From the NCBI GenBank assembly GCA_017646785.1, contig JAGCLX010000055.1:1-53642 (forward strand): a DNA stretch of 53,642 nucleotides. Reading direction: 5' to 3'. The position numbers and the translations under genes were made by a program. How positions within the stretch are numbered: position 1 is the first letter of the stretch; the number at the start of each line of letters is the position of its first letter. The DNA is from Alistipes sp. Lineage in GTDB: Bacteria; Bacteroidota; Bacteroidia; Bacteroidales; Rikenellaceae. The notes under the pieces are model-generated. The model saw only the letters and a program-made list of their open reading frames with translations. It was not told the DNA's origin and did no database searches. Positions 1 to 7,518 of the stretch are shown piece after piece.

Positions 1-106
1 CTGCTTTGCAATACTCGTTCAATATAGGATGAGCTGATATGAGGATGATTTATAGCAAGATATTACTGTTTGCGGCAGACGATAACAGATTTTACACACT
101 GCTTCA

Positions 107-140
107 AAACGAGAACTCGCAAGGGTTCTCGTTTTTGTTT
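107..140 (+). terminator. Intrinsic terminator of an upstream gene outside the window
   Basis: ACGAGAAC (109-116) pairs with GTTCTCGT (125-132) around an 8-nt loop and is followed by a T-rich run. I see no convincing coding sequence in 1-106. It probably ends a plus-strand gene left of the window and insulates the TIR/SLATT pair. Confidence 0.6.
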
Positions 141-258
141 TGGCCTAAATGCGTTGTTTTTCCTCAAAATTTATGATTATAGCAAAACTTTTCATATCTT
201 TATGACAAATTATTGCGAATAAATATATAATGAATATAACCTCATAAACATATAAACT

Positions 259-858
259 ATGGGACATAAGTGTTTTATTTCCTTTAAGAAGGAAGATGAA
301 AGTTATAAAAAGACTATCCAAAGTTGGGCAGACAAGAATAAAGTTGACATGATAGACAAATCGTTAGATGAACCAATCAATTCAACAAACGAGGAGTATA
401 TAATGCAAAAGATTAGAAAAGATTATTTATCTGATTCAACAGTCACAATATTCCTTATTGGTTCTTATAGCTCCGAAGATTTAGGAGCATATGAACAACG
501 CTTTATCAAAAGAGAACTACAAGCGTCATTGTATAATGGTGTAGGTAATTCTAGAAACGGTATCTTAGGCGTCGTTTTGCCTCAAATGTACGACAAAATA
601 TATAAAGGGCAGGAGCCTTGCGTCATTTGCAAAGGATCTCATAATATTGTAAATATAAACGAACATACTGTAATTAAAGAGTTTGGCCGAAATTATTATT
701 TAAACAATCATGGTAAATGTGCCTATTCAGAGGATGATCGTTATTGTGTGTTAGTGAAATGGGACGATTTTAAAAACGCACCGAATAACTATATTGAGCA
801 GGCATTTAACAAGCGAAGTCAGCCAATAGCTGATGATGTTATTGTTTATCCAAGATAG
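259..858 (+). CDS. TIR-like domain protein (DUF1863/MTH538 type, ThsB-like)
   Basis: This 199-residue protein has the DUF1863 TIR-like fold pattern. It starts KCFISFK (4-10), followed by a D-x-SL segment (33-36), then KIRKDYLSDSTVTIFLIG (51-68) and a candidate catalytic glutamate in KRELQAS (E86). A GILGVVLP strand (101-108) and a C-terminal WDDF...YIEQAF helix follow. Related proteins include ThsB, the Thoeris sensor that makes an NAD-derived signal on phage infection; some DUF1863 proteins are uncharacterised. There is no signal peptide, so it should be cytosolic. Its end overlaps the longest frame of the next gene, or lies 7 bp before the preferred start, so the two are co-transcribed. The gene is clearly more A/T-rich than katA next door, which suggests transfer. 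A role as defence sensor is inferred. Confidence 0.8.
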   Translation: MGHKCFISFKKEDESYKKTIQSWADKNKVDMIDKSLDEPINSTNEEYIMQKIRKDYLSDSTVTIFLIGSYSSEDLGAYEQRFIKRELQASLYNGVGNSRNGILGVVLPQMYDKIYKGQEPCVICKGSHNIVNINEHTVIKEFGRNYYLNNHGKCAYSEDDRYCVLVKWDDFKNAPNNYIEQAFNKRSQPIADDVIVYPR

Positions 859-865
859 TGACCAT

Positions 866-1753
866 ATGAATAAGTTAGGAAATAAAACAATGAGTAGAGC
901 CGATTACCCGCAATTATATAGAGCGGCTGATTGTCTGTCAATTACATATCAAAAAGTGTATTTTGGACTCCTAGGAGGATATTTAGTAACATTAATAGTT
1001 GGTTCCATCGTTTCAATGTGTGGCAATGGTGTTGTTGCTAACTCTATTGCATTAGGGTTATTTATTTTATCCTTAGCTATCTTCGCTATATCAAAAATAT
1101 GGGACCCAATAAAACTATGGTACAATGGACGTGCAGTCGCAGAATCGGTAAAATCAATGACTTGGAAATGGATGATGCAGGCAGAACCATATCCTTATGA
1201 AATACCAGGCACTGCTAGTAAAAACTTACAAAATGATTTACAACAGTTATTAGAACAAAATAGGACTCTTTTTAATCATTATCAAGATGACGATGATGGT
1301 TTTTATTCTATCTCGGATAAAATGAGAGAGGTCAGAGACGCAACAACTAGAGAAAAACTCGACTTTTATAATAAAAACAGAGTTAATGATCAACTTAGGT
1401 GGTATAAGCGTAAGTCTAAAACATTGCGTATAGCATATATTGCATACTCTGTAGCAGTAGTGTTGTGCTACATTGCAATAATCATACTTATGATTATAAG
1501 TATTTCTAAGCCTACAATAATATTTCCAGTAGAATTAATTTCGGCTATTTCAGCAGCACTAATATCTTGGATAGAAGCAAAAAAATACAATGAATTGTCT
1601 TGTGCATATAGTTTGGCGGTCAATGATATCTCTATTATAAAAGATAACATGCTTGAGGGGCAAGTTGGAAGCCAAGAAGTTTCTGAATATGTAAATAATA
1701 GTGAAAATGCTTTTTCGCGTGAGCATACACAATGGATTGCCCGTAAACAATAG
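866..1753 (+). CDS. SLATT-domain membrane protein with two 2-TM units (candidate effector)
   Basis: I chose ATG 866, 7 bp after the TIR stop; an upstream in-frame ATG (833) would overlap it and ATG 890 is also possible. From 866 the protein has 295 residues. It holds two membrane hairpins: about 32-52 with 60-79, and about 189-214 with 218-239. After the first comes WYNGRAVAESVKSMTWKW, typical of SLATT proteins, with a charged helical linker between the units. SLATT (SMODS- and SLOG-associating 2TM) proteins are predicted pore formers or membrane effectors in nucleotide-signalling conflict systems. Pairing with a TIR-like protein suggests the TIR product gates this protein; that is inference. 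Low GC matches its partner. Confidence 0.75.
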   Translation: MNKLGNKTMSRADYPQLYRAADCLSITYQKVYFGLLGGYLVTLIVGSIVSMCGNGVVANSIALGLFILSLAIFAISKIWDPIKLWYNGRAVAESVKSMTWKWMMQAEPYPYEIPGTASKNLQNDLQQLLEQNRTLFNHYQDDDDGFYSISDKMREVRDATTREKLDFYNKNRVNDQLRWYKRKSKTLRIAYIAYSVAVVLCYIAIIILMIISISKPTIIFPVELISAISAALISWIEAKKYNELSCAYSLAVNDISIIKDNMLEGQVGSQEVSEYVNNSENAFSREHTQWIARKQ

Positions 1754-1804
1754 TGGTAAATTACAGTACATTTTGATTTTTTAACAACCGCAATGACTAA
1801 AACA

Positions 1805-1842
1805 AGCAACTCGTGAGCAAAATTCACGAGTTGCTCTTTTTT
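1805..1842 (+). terminator. Terminator of the TIR/SLATT pair
   Basis: A perfect 11-bp stem, AGCAACTCGTG (1805-1815) with CACGAGTTGCT (1825-1835), is followed directly by a run of T. It closes the two-gene unit. Confidence 0.85.
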
Positions 1843-2116
1843 GAAGTGGTTAGTGATACTAACCGGTTGAAGTATCTATCGGGTCGGAAACAAAGCAGTT
1901 GGTTAGTCGCACTAACCAACTGAAATTACCCCTAAAAAACTGTCCAAAATTACCCCTCGATTTCGGTGCAAAATTGTGAAAAAATCGAGTGATACAATTA
2001 TGGAAATGGCCTTTTTTGAGCGGTTGCCAAATCATAAGTGATTGAAACTTTGCATATTAAGGCTATGGTTCAAGGATTCCGGTGGCACCACTTGAACCAA
2101 AGGTTAAAATCAACAA

Positions 2117-2155
2117 AACGCTGTAAATCATTGATTTGCAGCGTTTTTCTTTTGT
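2117..2155. terminator. Hairpin terminator, probably serving katA from the other strand
   Basis: AACGCTGTAAATC (2117-2129) pairs with GATTTGCAGCGTT (2133-2145). T-rich stretches lie on both sides, so it could work in either direction. It lies about 25 bp past the katA stop. Confidence 0.65.
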
Positions 2156-2178
2156 CAAAAATCGACTTCGCTTATATG

Positions 2179-3681
2179 TTATCTCCAGTCCCACGAGGGG
2201 TGGGCGGGGTCTTCGGCAATGAGGGCTTCGGAGAGCGAAAGACATAATGCCTTTGCTACACCCTCGCCATACGATGGGTCGGCACGGTGGCAGTTGCGGA
2301 TATGACGCTGTTTGATAAACACCTCCGCATCGCCCATTGCGCGTGCAGTGTTCTCGCAAGTGACTCGTTGATCCTCGGCCGACATCAGTCTCCACAGCTT
2401 GCCAGGTTGTGTATAATAGTCGCTATCGAGTTCTCGCTCGTCGTAGTTATATACCTCGCCAGAAACGGCCAAAGGTGGCTCTTTCAAGTGCGGATGATCC
2501 TGCCACTCGCCATAGCTATTTGGCTCGTAGCCTATCGTACGACCTGCGTTATCGTCGGTGCGCATCTGGCCATCACGATGATACGAATGGTATGGGCAGC
2601 GAGGCTTGTTTATGGGTATCAGGTGGTGATTTACGCCCAGGCGGTAGCGTTGCGCGTCGCCGTATGAAAAGAGTCTGCCCTGTAACATCTTATCGGGCGA
2701 GAAGCCTATGCCGTCTATTACATTCATCGGATTAAATGCCGCCTGCTCGGTCTCGGCAAAGAAGTTCTCGGGGTTGCGGTTGAGCTCCAGAATACCGACA
2801 TCGTGCAGCGGGAAATCACCATGATACCACACCTTTGTAAGGTCAAACGGATTTATGTGATACTCCTTCGCTTCATCCTCTGTCATCAGCTGTACCTGCA
2901 TCTGCCAGCGAGGGTAGTCGCCATGCTCGATGGCCTCGAATAGGTCACGCTGGTGTGACTCTCTATCCTTAGCAATCACAGCCTCCGCCTCAGCGTCTGT
3001 CATATTTTTGATACCCTGCAAGGTGCGAAGATGGAACTTCACCCACGTACGGCGGTTGTCAGAATTGATAAAGCTATATGTATGACTACCAAAGCCGTGC
3101 ATATGGCGGTAGGAGTAGGGTATGCCGCGTGGCGACATCGTGATTGTAACCTGATGCAGTGCCTCGGGCAGCAGGGTCCAGAAGTCCCAATTGCTATTCG
3201 CCGAGCGCATACCAGTGCGTGGGTCGCGCTTAATGGCGTGGTTGAGGTCGGGGAATTTCAGCGGGTCGCGCAGGAAGAAGACCGGCGTATTGTTACCCAC
3301 CAAGTCCCAATTACCTGTATCAGTATAAAACTTCATCGCAAAGCCGCGAATATCTCGCTCGGCATCGGCAGCACCACGCTCGCCCGCAACGGTCGAAAAG
3401 CGGACAAAGCACTCGGTTTTCTTGCCTACCTCGGCAAAGATTGAGGCGCGGGTGTAGGCGGTGATGTCGTGCGTAACGGTGAATGTACCGTAGGCTCCCG
3501 AGCCCTTGGCGTGCATACGCCTCTCGGGGATTACCTCGCGATCGAAGTGCGCCAACTTCTCCGTTAGCCAGGGGTCTTGCAATGTTACAGGGCCTCGCAC
3601 ACCTGCGGTCTGTGTGTTCTGGTTGTCAGCAATAGGCCTGCCATTCTCGGCAGTCAGATCTCTTTTGTCGTTCTGTTTCAT
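2179..3681 (-). CDS. katA: Catalase (monofunctional heme, clade 3)
   Basis: Breaks down hydrogen peroxide to water and oxygen in the cytosol. The 500-residue protein matches small-subunit catalases end to end. It has the catalytic His in the [14 protein letters not shown] segment near residue 57, the Asn in [13 protein letters not shown], and the proximal heme Tyr in [15 protein letters not shown] longer frame begins at a TTG codon (3696), but ATG 3681, giving [10 protein letters not shown], is the natural start. The gene is monocistronic and downstream of the unknown minus-strand gene, from which a hairpin separates it. Together with the glutathione peroxidase at 21025 it indicates peroxide defence. 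Confidence 0.95.
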   Translation of the reverse strand: MKQNDKRDLTAENGRPIADNQNTQTAGVRGPVTLQDPWLTEKLAHFDREVIPERRMHAKGSGAYGTFTVTHDITAYTRASIFAEVGKKTECFVRFSTVAGERGAADAERDIRGFAMKFYTDTGNWDLVGNNTPVFFLRDPLKFPDLNHAIKRDPRTGMRSANSNWDFWTLLPEALHQVTITMSPRGIPYSYRHMHGFGSHTYSFINSDNRRTWVKFHLRTLQGIKNMTDAEAEAVIAKDRESHQRDLFEAIEHGDYPRWQMQVQLMTEDEAKEYHINPFDLTKVWYHGDFPLHDVGILELNRNPENFFAETEQAAFNPMNVIDGIGFSPDKMLQGRLFSYGDAQRYRLGVNHHLIPINKPRCPYHSYHRDGQMRTDDNAGRTIGYEPNSYGEWQDHPHLKEPPLAVSGEVYNYDERELDSDYYTQPGKLWRLMSAEDQRVTCENTARAMGDAEVFIKQRHIRNCHRADPSYGEGVAKALCLSLSEALIAEDPAHPSWDWR

Positions 3682-3753
3682 ATCGGGAAATGTCAATTAT
3701 ACTACGTCGACATCTCCAAAATTGTGCCAATTTATGCTGAGTATCAAAATAGT

Positions 3754-3798
3754 AAGCCACCTGATGTATAACACATGTGTGTAAACACCAGATGGCTT
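3754..3798 (-). terminator. Hairpin terminator after the unknown gene, ahead of katA
   Basis: AAGCCACCTGATGT (3754-3767) pairs with ACACCAGATGGCTT (3785-3798) with two imperfect positions. On the minus strand the stem is followed by a short T-rich stretch. Confidence 0.5.
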
Positions 3799-3840
3799 GT
3801 TGTAGTCCGTGCAGTAATTGCAGTTTAAATGGGAAGACCG

Positions 3841-4416
3841 TTAACTAACTACCTCAGCATTGACTTTAACATAGTTATATCCCATACGCTTGAGCTGCAC
3901 CGATACGCCCAATTCGAACATCACCTTTGTGGTGCGGGCGAAGACATGGAAGGCCATGACACTCTGTGCTTCAACCTGCTCCTTGCGTATGAGCGATAGG
4001 GCGCGCTCGGCAGTTGAGCGTATGAGGTTTTCGATTTTTTCGGCCTCGGCGCTGCCAAGAGGGTGGCAGAGAAGGATCTCGGTTATGTACTCATCCATGC
4101 AGTCGAAGCCTCGGGGCTCGGTTAGCATGGTGTGAAAGTCCTCCTTATCCTCGTAGCGGTTCCACTCCTTATCCCAGAGCACGGCAAGACCCATACCCTC
4201 GTACATAGCCCATGCGATGGCTACAAGGGGGTACTTTGCGATCTCTGGCACTGCATCTGCCATATATGAGGGTGCTGAGCTCTTCCACTTCTCGTTAAGC
4301 TCCTCAACCTCTAAGATGCGGCCATCCATCATACCCTCCTTTGTTAGATACTCTGTGAGGTTCTTGCGTAGGCTCTCCTCATATCTGCTGAGGAGTTCAA
4401 GTTGTTCTTTATTCAT
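3841..4416 (-). CDS. Unknown helical protein
   Basis: 191 residues, no signal peptide or membrane segment. It is acidic and apparently all-helical, with charged heptad-like stretches at the N-terminus (NKEQLELLSRYEESLRK) and a Trp-rich centre (AIAWAMYEGMGLAVLWDKEW). I do not recognise a family. Its ATG is 11 bp after the flavin reductase stop, so it is the last gene of a minus-strand unit: LTA-synthase-like, flavin reductase, this gene. A house-keeping role in Bacteroidales is likely, but no function can be read. Confidence 0.75.
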   Translation of the reverse strand: MNKEQLELLSRYEESLRKNLTEYLTKEGMMDGRILEVEELNEKWKSSAPSYMADAVPEIAKYPLVAIAWAMYEGMGLAVLWDKEWNRYEDKEDFHTMLTEPRGFDCMDEYITEILLCHPLGSAEAEKIENLIRSTAERALSLIRKEQVEAQSVMAFHVFARTTKVMFELGVSVQLKRMGYNYVKVNAEVVS

Positions 4417-4427
4417 ACCTTGCTATA

Positions 4428-5012
4428 TTATTTGCGTTTCTTGGTTCCCTTTTTGCGTACCGACCATCCGAAGTGGCCTATGAGCTTGCCGAGTGAGTAG
4501 TACTCACCGTGGGAGTAGACGATGGGGCTCGCCTTGTCGAGGGAGAACTTACCGGTCTCGGGGTCTATGTATCTGTCGTCTGCCTCCACGCCTACGACGT
4601 CGGCAATGAACATGTCGTGCGAGCCCAGCTCCTTAACCTCGCGCACGCGACAACAGATGGAGAGTGGTGACTCGGCGATGATGGGTGCCGATACGTGTGG
4701 GTTTGCCATGGGTGTTAGACCTGTGGCTTCCCACTTATTCTCATTGCGACCCGAACGTACTCCACACCAGTCTGTGGCATGTGCCATAGCCTCGGTGGTG
4801 AGGTTTATGCAGAACTCTCCCGTGCGACGTATGATGTCGTAGCTGTGTCGCTCCTTGCGCACCGAAATATAACACATGGGTGGGTCGGTGCAGATGGTGC
4901 CTGTCCAAGCTATCGTGAGCATATTATACTCCTCGGGTGTTGCACCTGTTGTCACAAGCACTGCGGGAAGAGGGTATATCAGCGTTCCGGGTTTCCACGA
5001 TTGTTTACTCAT
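4428..5012 (-). CDS. Flavin reductase-like, FMN-binding split-barrel protein
   Basis: 194 residues with the fold pattern of the flavin reductase family: an N-terminal P-x-PAVLVTT strand, N-MLTIAWTGTICTDPP, the CYISVRKERHSYDIIRRTGEFCINL core, and a late HDMFIADVVGV strand. Members bind FMN and reduce flavins with NAD(P)H or act as flavoprotein oxidoreductases; the substrate cannot be told. The basic tail (RKKGTKKRK) is unusual. It lies 24 bp downstream of the LTA-synthase-like gene and 11 bp upstream of the unknown gene, consistent with one transcript. Confidence 0.85.
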   Translation of the reverse strand: MSKQSWKPGTLIYPLPAVLVTTGATPEEYNMLTIAWTGTICTDPPMCYISVRKERHSYDIIRRTGEFCINLTTEAMAHATDWCGVRSGRNENKWEATGLTPMANPHVSAPIIAESPLSICCRVREVKELGSHDMFIADVVGVEADDRYIDPETGKFSLDKASPIVYSHGEYYSLGKLIGHFGWSVRKKGTKKRK

Positions 5013-5036
5013 AATATATATCTTTTTCTACGTTGT

Positions 5037-6995
5037 TTACTTGCTTAGTGTCATGCTGTTGGGCATGTTGTGTATGTCCCATCCTGCCTGCATCATTGCA
5101 GAGGTGTAGGTGTGCATATCTTTAACGCGCTCGGGGTGCTCTGCAGCAACATTCTCAAGGCGTAGGTCACCCTCAGCATTGAGGTTGTAGAGATATGGCG
5201 CATCGCTATGCACATCGTAGATGTAGAGCCACTCATGGTCGCGTGCTGCGATGTAGCCGTCGTGGCTGAAGGGTATCATGCGGCGGCTGGTGCTGTTGAG
5301 ATCTATGCCCATGGTGTGGTTGTCATACTCCATGCCGAGCATCGAGAATGCTGTGGGTGCTATATCCATCTGTGTGACCAAATCGCTACGCACTTCGGGG
5401 GTGATATGCTTCGGTGAGTAGAAGAGCAGTGGCACATGGTTGAGGCTTTCGGGTATCTCGTAATCCGAATTAATGGTTCGTCCATGGTCGCCCATGATGA
5501 CGAAGAGTGTTTCATCGAACCAAGCTTTCTCCTTTGCCATCTCCAAAAAGCGGTTCATAGCCCAGTCGGCATACTCCACAGCCTGGCTCTCGGGGTCGTT
5601 CGTTGTGGGTGTGAACCCCACGTCGAGCGGAGGGTTATATGGCGAATGGTTGGAGCAGGTGAGTAGTACTGCAGCCACATTGTTGCCATTTGCCCACTCC
5701 TGGTCTATGTCAGCAAGCGCATAGTCGAACATTATGTGGTCATCAACACCCCACATTTTGTCGGTCTTCACGCCATAGTTATTACGGCTGAGGAGGCGCT
5801 CAAAGCCCTGTGTGGTGAGGAAACTACGCAGGTTGTCGTAGTTGGGACCATGCGTAACGTAGAAGAGCGTCTTAAGCTCTCCACGTGAGTATACCTGGCT
5901 AAATATGGTGTTTAATGGTCGCTCCAGGCCATCCTGCATAGGGTGCTTATCCACAAAGCCGGGTAGCGATGTGACCAATGCATAGACGGCATTACAGGTG
6001 TGTGTGCCGGCGGAGTAGAGGTTTTCGAAGTAGAAGCCCTCATTTACCAGTCGGTCGAGATTGGGCATTAGAGTCTCGTTGCTACCTTCGCGTGTAAGAC
6101 GTGCTGCCGTGCAACTCTCCTCTATGATGAACACTACGTTGCGCCAGGGCGACTCTTTAGCCTCGATATGCTCAACAAAGGTGTTGTCGCGTTGCATCAC
6201 CTCTCTTACAATGTCGCGTGCCTCGTCGGAGTCCATCAACTGTATTGTGTCGGAGGCTGTGCCCAGCGATACAATAAATGGCTCAATGGGGTTGAGGCCC
6301 AGCTTGTTGATGAAGGCGTTGTTCGATATCTTTGAGTCGCGAGGCTCAAGTGTTCGGTGACGTAGGTAGAAGCCCCTGTCTGCCCAGATGTATAGCAGTG
6401 ACAACGCCGCTATGCAAGCTACTGTGTGCCAGCGCGATGAGGTAGGGGCGTAGATGTCGAGTTTGCGAGCAAACCAAACGATGAGGAGCACAAAGGCTAC
6501 TGCTACGAGAATGGCCGCAATGAAGTGAATGAGGTAGCTCGTGTCGCTCATTATCATCGCTAAGGTGTCACCCAACCCCTTTGTCGCATACTTCATGCTC
6601 ATGGCGTTTATGTGTGCCTGGAAGTGCGAGAAATAGGGAACGTTGCCTATGGCAGCCATGAGGGTTGTGGCGTAGCTAACCGCGAGCCATGCGACGCCTA
6701 TGCGTGCGACGTGGCGTGCATGACGACCCATAAACTGACCTATGACAAGCGCTATGGCTGCGGGGAGCATAAGCATGAATGTGAAATTTAGGTCGAACCT
6801 AAATCCTACGCCCATAGCTCGCATAACCCAATAGCTATTGTTGTCTATGCCGCAGGTGAGTAACTCCCTATTTTCGAGGTACAACGCGATGCGTATAAGG
6901 GTGAAGAGCAGGGTGCCAACAAGCGTTATCACCACCAGAAACCCTGTGGGGCATGGTGGTGATAAACGTTTGAGTATGTTCCTAACTATCTTCAT
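5037..6995 (-). CDS. LTA synthase family, sulfatase-fold membrane enzyme
   Basis: The 652-residue protein has five N-terminal membrane helices (about 18-38, 66-88, 96-117, 151-175, 190-206). A periplasmic alkaline-phosphatase/sulfatase-fold domain follows. Metal-site elements are NVVFIIEES (287-295), a candidate nucleophile Thr in SAGTHTCNA (328-336), VDDHIMFDYAL, and MGDHGRT. Such enzymes transfer phosphoglycerol or phosphoethanolamine to envelope glycans or lipids. Bacteroidota have no lipoteichoic acid, so the acceptor here is unknown. It seems to lead the minus-strand group with the flavin reductase and unknown gene. Confidence is high for family and low for substrate. Confidence 0.88.
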   Translation of the reverse strand: MKIVRNILKRLSPPCPTGFLVVITLVGTLLFTLIRIALYLENRELLTCGIDNNSYWVMRAMGVGFRFDLNFTFMLMLPAAIALVIGQFMGRHARHVARIGVAWLAVSYATTLMAAIGNVPYFSHFQAHINAMSMKYATKGLGDTLAMIMSDTSYLIHFIAAILVAVAFVLLIVWFARKLDIYAPTSSRWHTVACIAALSLLYIWADRGFYLRHRTLEPRDSKISNNAFINKLGLNPIEPFIVSLGTASDTIQLMDSDEARDIVREVMQRDNTFVEHIEAKESPWRNVVFIIEESCTAARLTREGSNETLMPNLDRLVNEGFYFENLYSAGTHTCNAVYALVTSLPGFVDKHPMQDGLERPLNTIFSQVYSRGELKTLFYVTHGPNYDNLRSFLTTQGFERLLSRNNYGVKTDKMWGVDDHIMFDYALADIDQEWANGNNVAAVLLTCSNHSPYNPPLDVGFTPTTNDPESQAVEYADWAMNRFLEMAKEKAWFDETLFVIMGDHGRTINSDYEIPESLNHVPLLFYSPKHITPEVRSDLVTQMDIAPTAFSMLGMEYDNHTMGIDLNSTSRRMIPFSHDGYIAARDHEWLYIYDVHSDAPYLYNLNAEGDLRLENVAAEHPERVKDMHTYTSAMMQAGWDIHNMPNSMTLSK

Positions 6996-7059
6996 TCGGT
7001 TTTAGTTGGGGGTAGAGTACTTGCCTATGCGTCATGCACATGGTGTACTCGTGTGTGCG

Positions 7060-7518
7060 CTACTCAGCCTCGTAGCCTCTATCCTCGAGGAGGTTACCAC
7101 TCAGTGCTGCAGCCACAGCAAGCTCGTCGCAACGGTTATTCTCTACGGTCGTGGCGTGACCTTTGACCCATACGAAGCGCACATTGTGGCGACGATAGAC
7201 TCTCAAGAAGCGCATCCACAGGTCGGGATTCTTCTTGCCCGCAAAGCCCTTCTTCTCCCAACCGAATACCCATCGCTGGTTTACAGCCTCGATGACATAC
7301 TTTGAGTCGGAGTATAGAGTGACATTCGAGCCATCATACTTGAGTGCCTCCAACGCCACACACACGGCTAATAGCTCCATGCGGTTGTTGGTGGTTAGGC
7401 GGTAGCCCGCAGATAGCTCCTTGCGGTGAGGTCCCGACATAAGCACCACACCGTAGCCGCCCGGCCCTGGGTTACCTCGAGCCGAGCCATCGGTGTATAT
7501 GGTGATATCAACAGCCAT
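7060..7518 (-). CDS. rnhA: Ribonuclease HI
   Basis: Cleaves the RNA of RNA/DNA hybrids. The 152-residue protein shows all acidic active-site residues: D10 in YTDGSARGNPGPGGYG, E48 in NRMELLAV, D71 in YSDSKYV, and D131 after the conserved H121 (KGHATTVENNRCDELA). It has the usual length of E. coli RnhA. Its ATG shares one base with the valS stop codon (7518), so it is translationally coupled to valS. Confidence 0.96.
   Translation of the reverse strand: MAVDITIYTDGSARGNPGPGGYGVVLMSGPHRKELSAGYRLTTNNRMELLAVCVALEALKYDGSNVTLYSDSKYVIEAVNQRWVFGWEKKGFAGKKNPDLWMRFLRVYRRHNVRFVWVKGHATTVENNRCDELAVAAALSGNLLEDRGYEAE

Larger units (their letters stand above)
1754..2178. other. Gene-free, repeat-rich stretch downstream of the defence-like cassette
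   Basis: No credible gene is visible. Besides two terminator-like hairpins (1805-1842, 2117-2155) it holds related dyads at 1848-1864 (GGTTAGT/ACTAACC) and 1896-1922 (CAGTTGGTTAGT and its exact complement around CGC). It also has a direct repeat AAATTACCCCT at 1923-1933 and 1947-1957, an 8-bp inverted repeat at 1956-1963/1982-1989, and a 9-bp inverted repeat at 2066-2074/2091-2099. It could be a scar or boundary of a mobile segment. I see no integrase or transposase. Confidence 0.5.

Noticed and set aside
2066..2099. Possible tRNA remnant or attachment site (TGGTTCAAG / CTTGAACCA)
   Set aside because: Only the T-arm-like words resemble a tRNA; no cloverleaf or matching integrase is visible.
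3694..3696. TTG as start of katA
   Set aside because: ATG 3681 gives the family-typical N-terminus; TTG only adds five residues.
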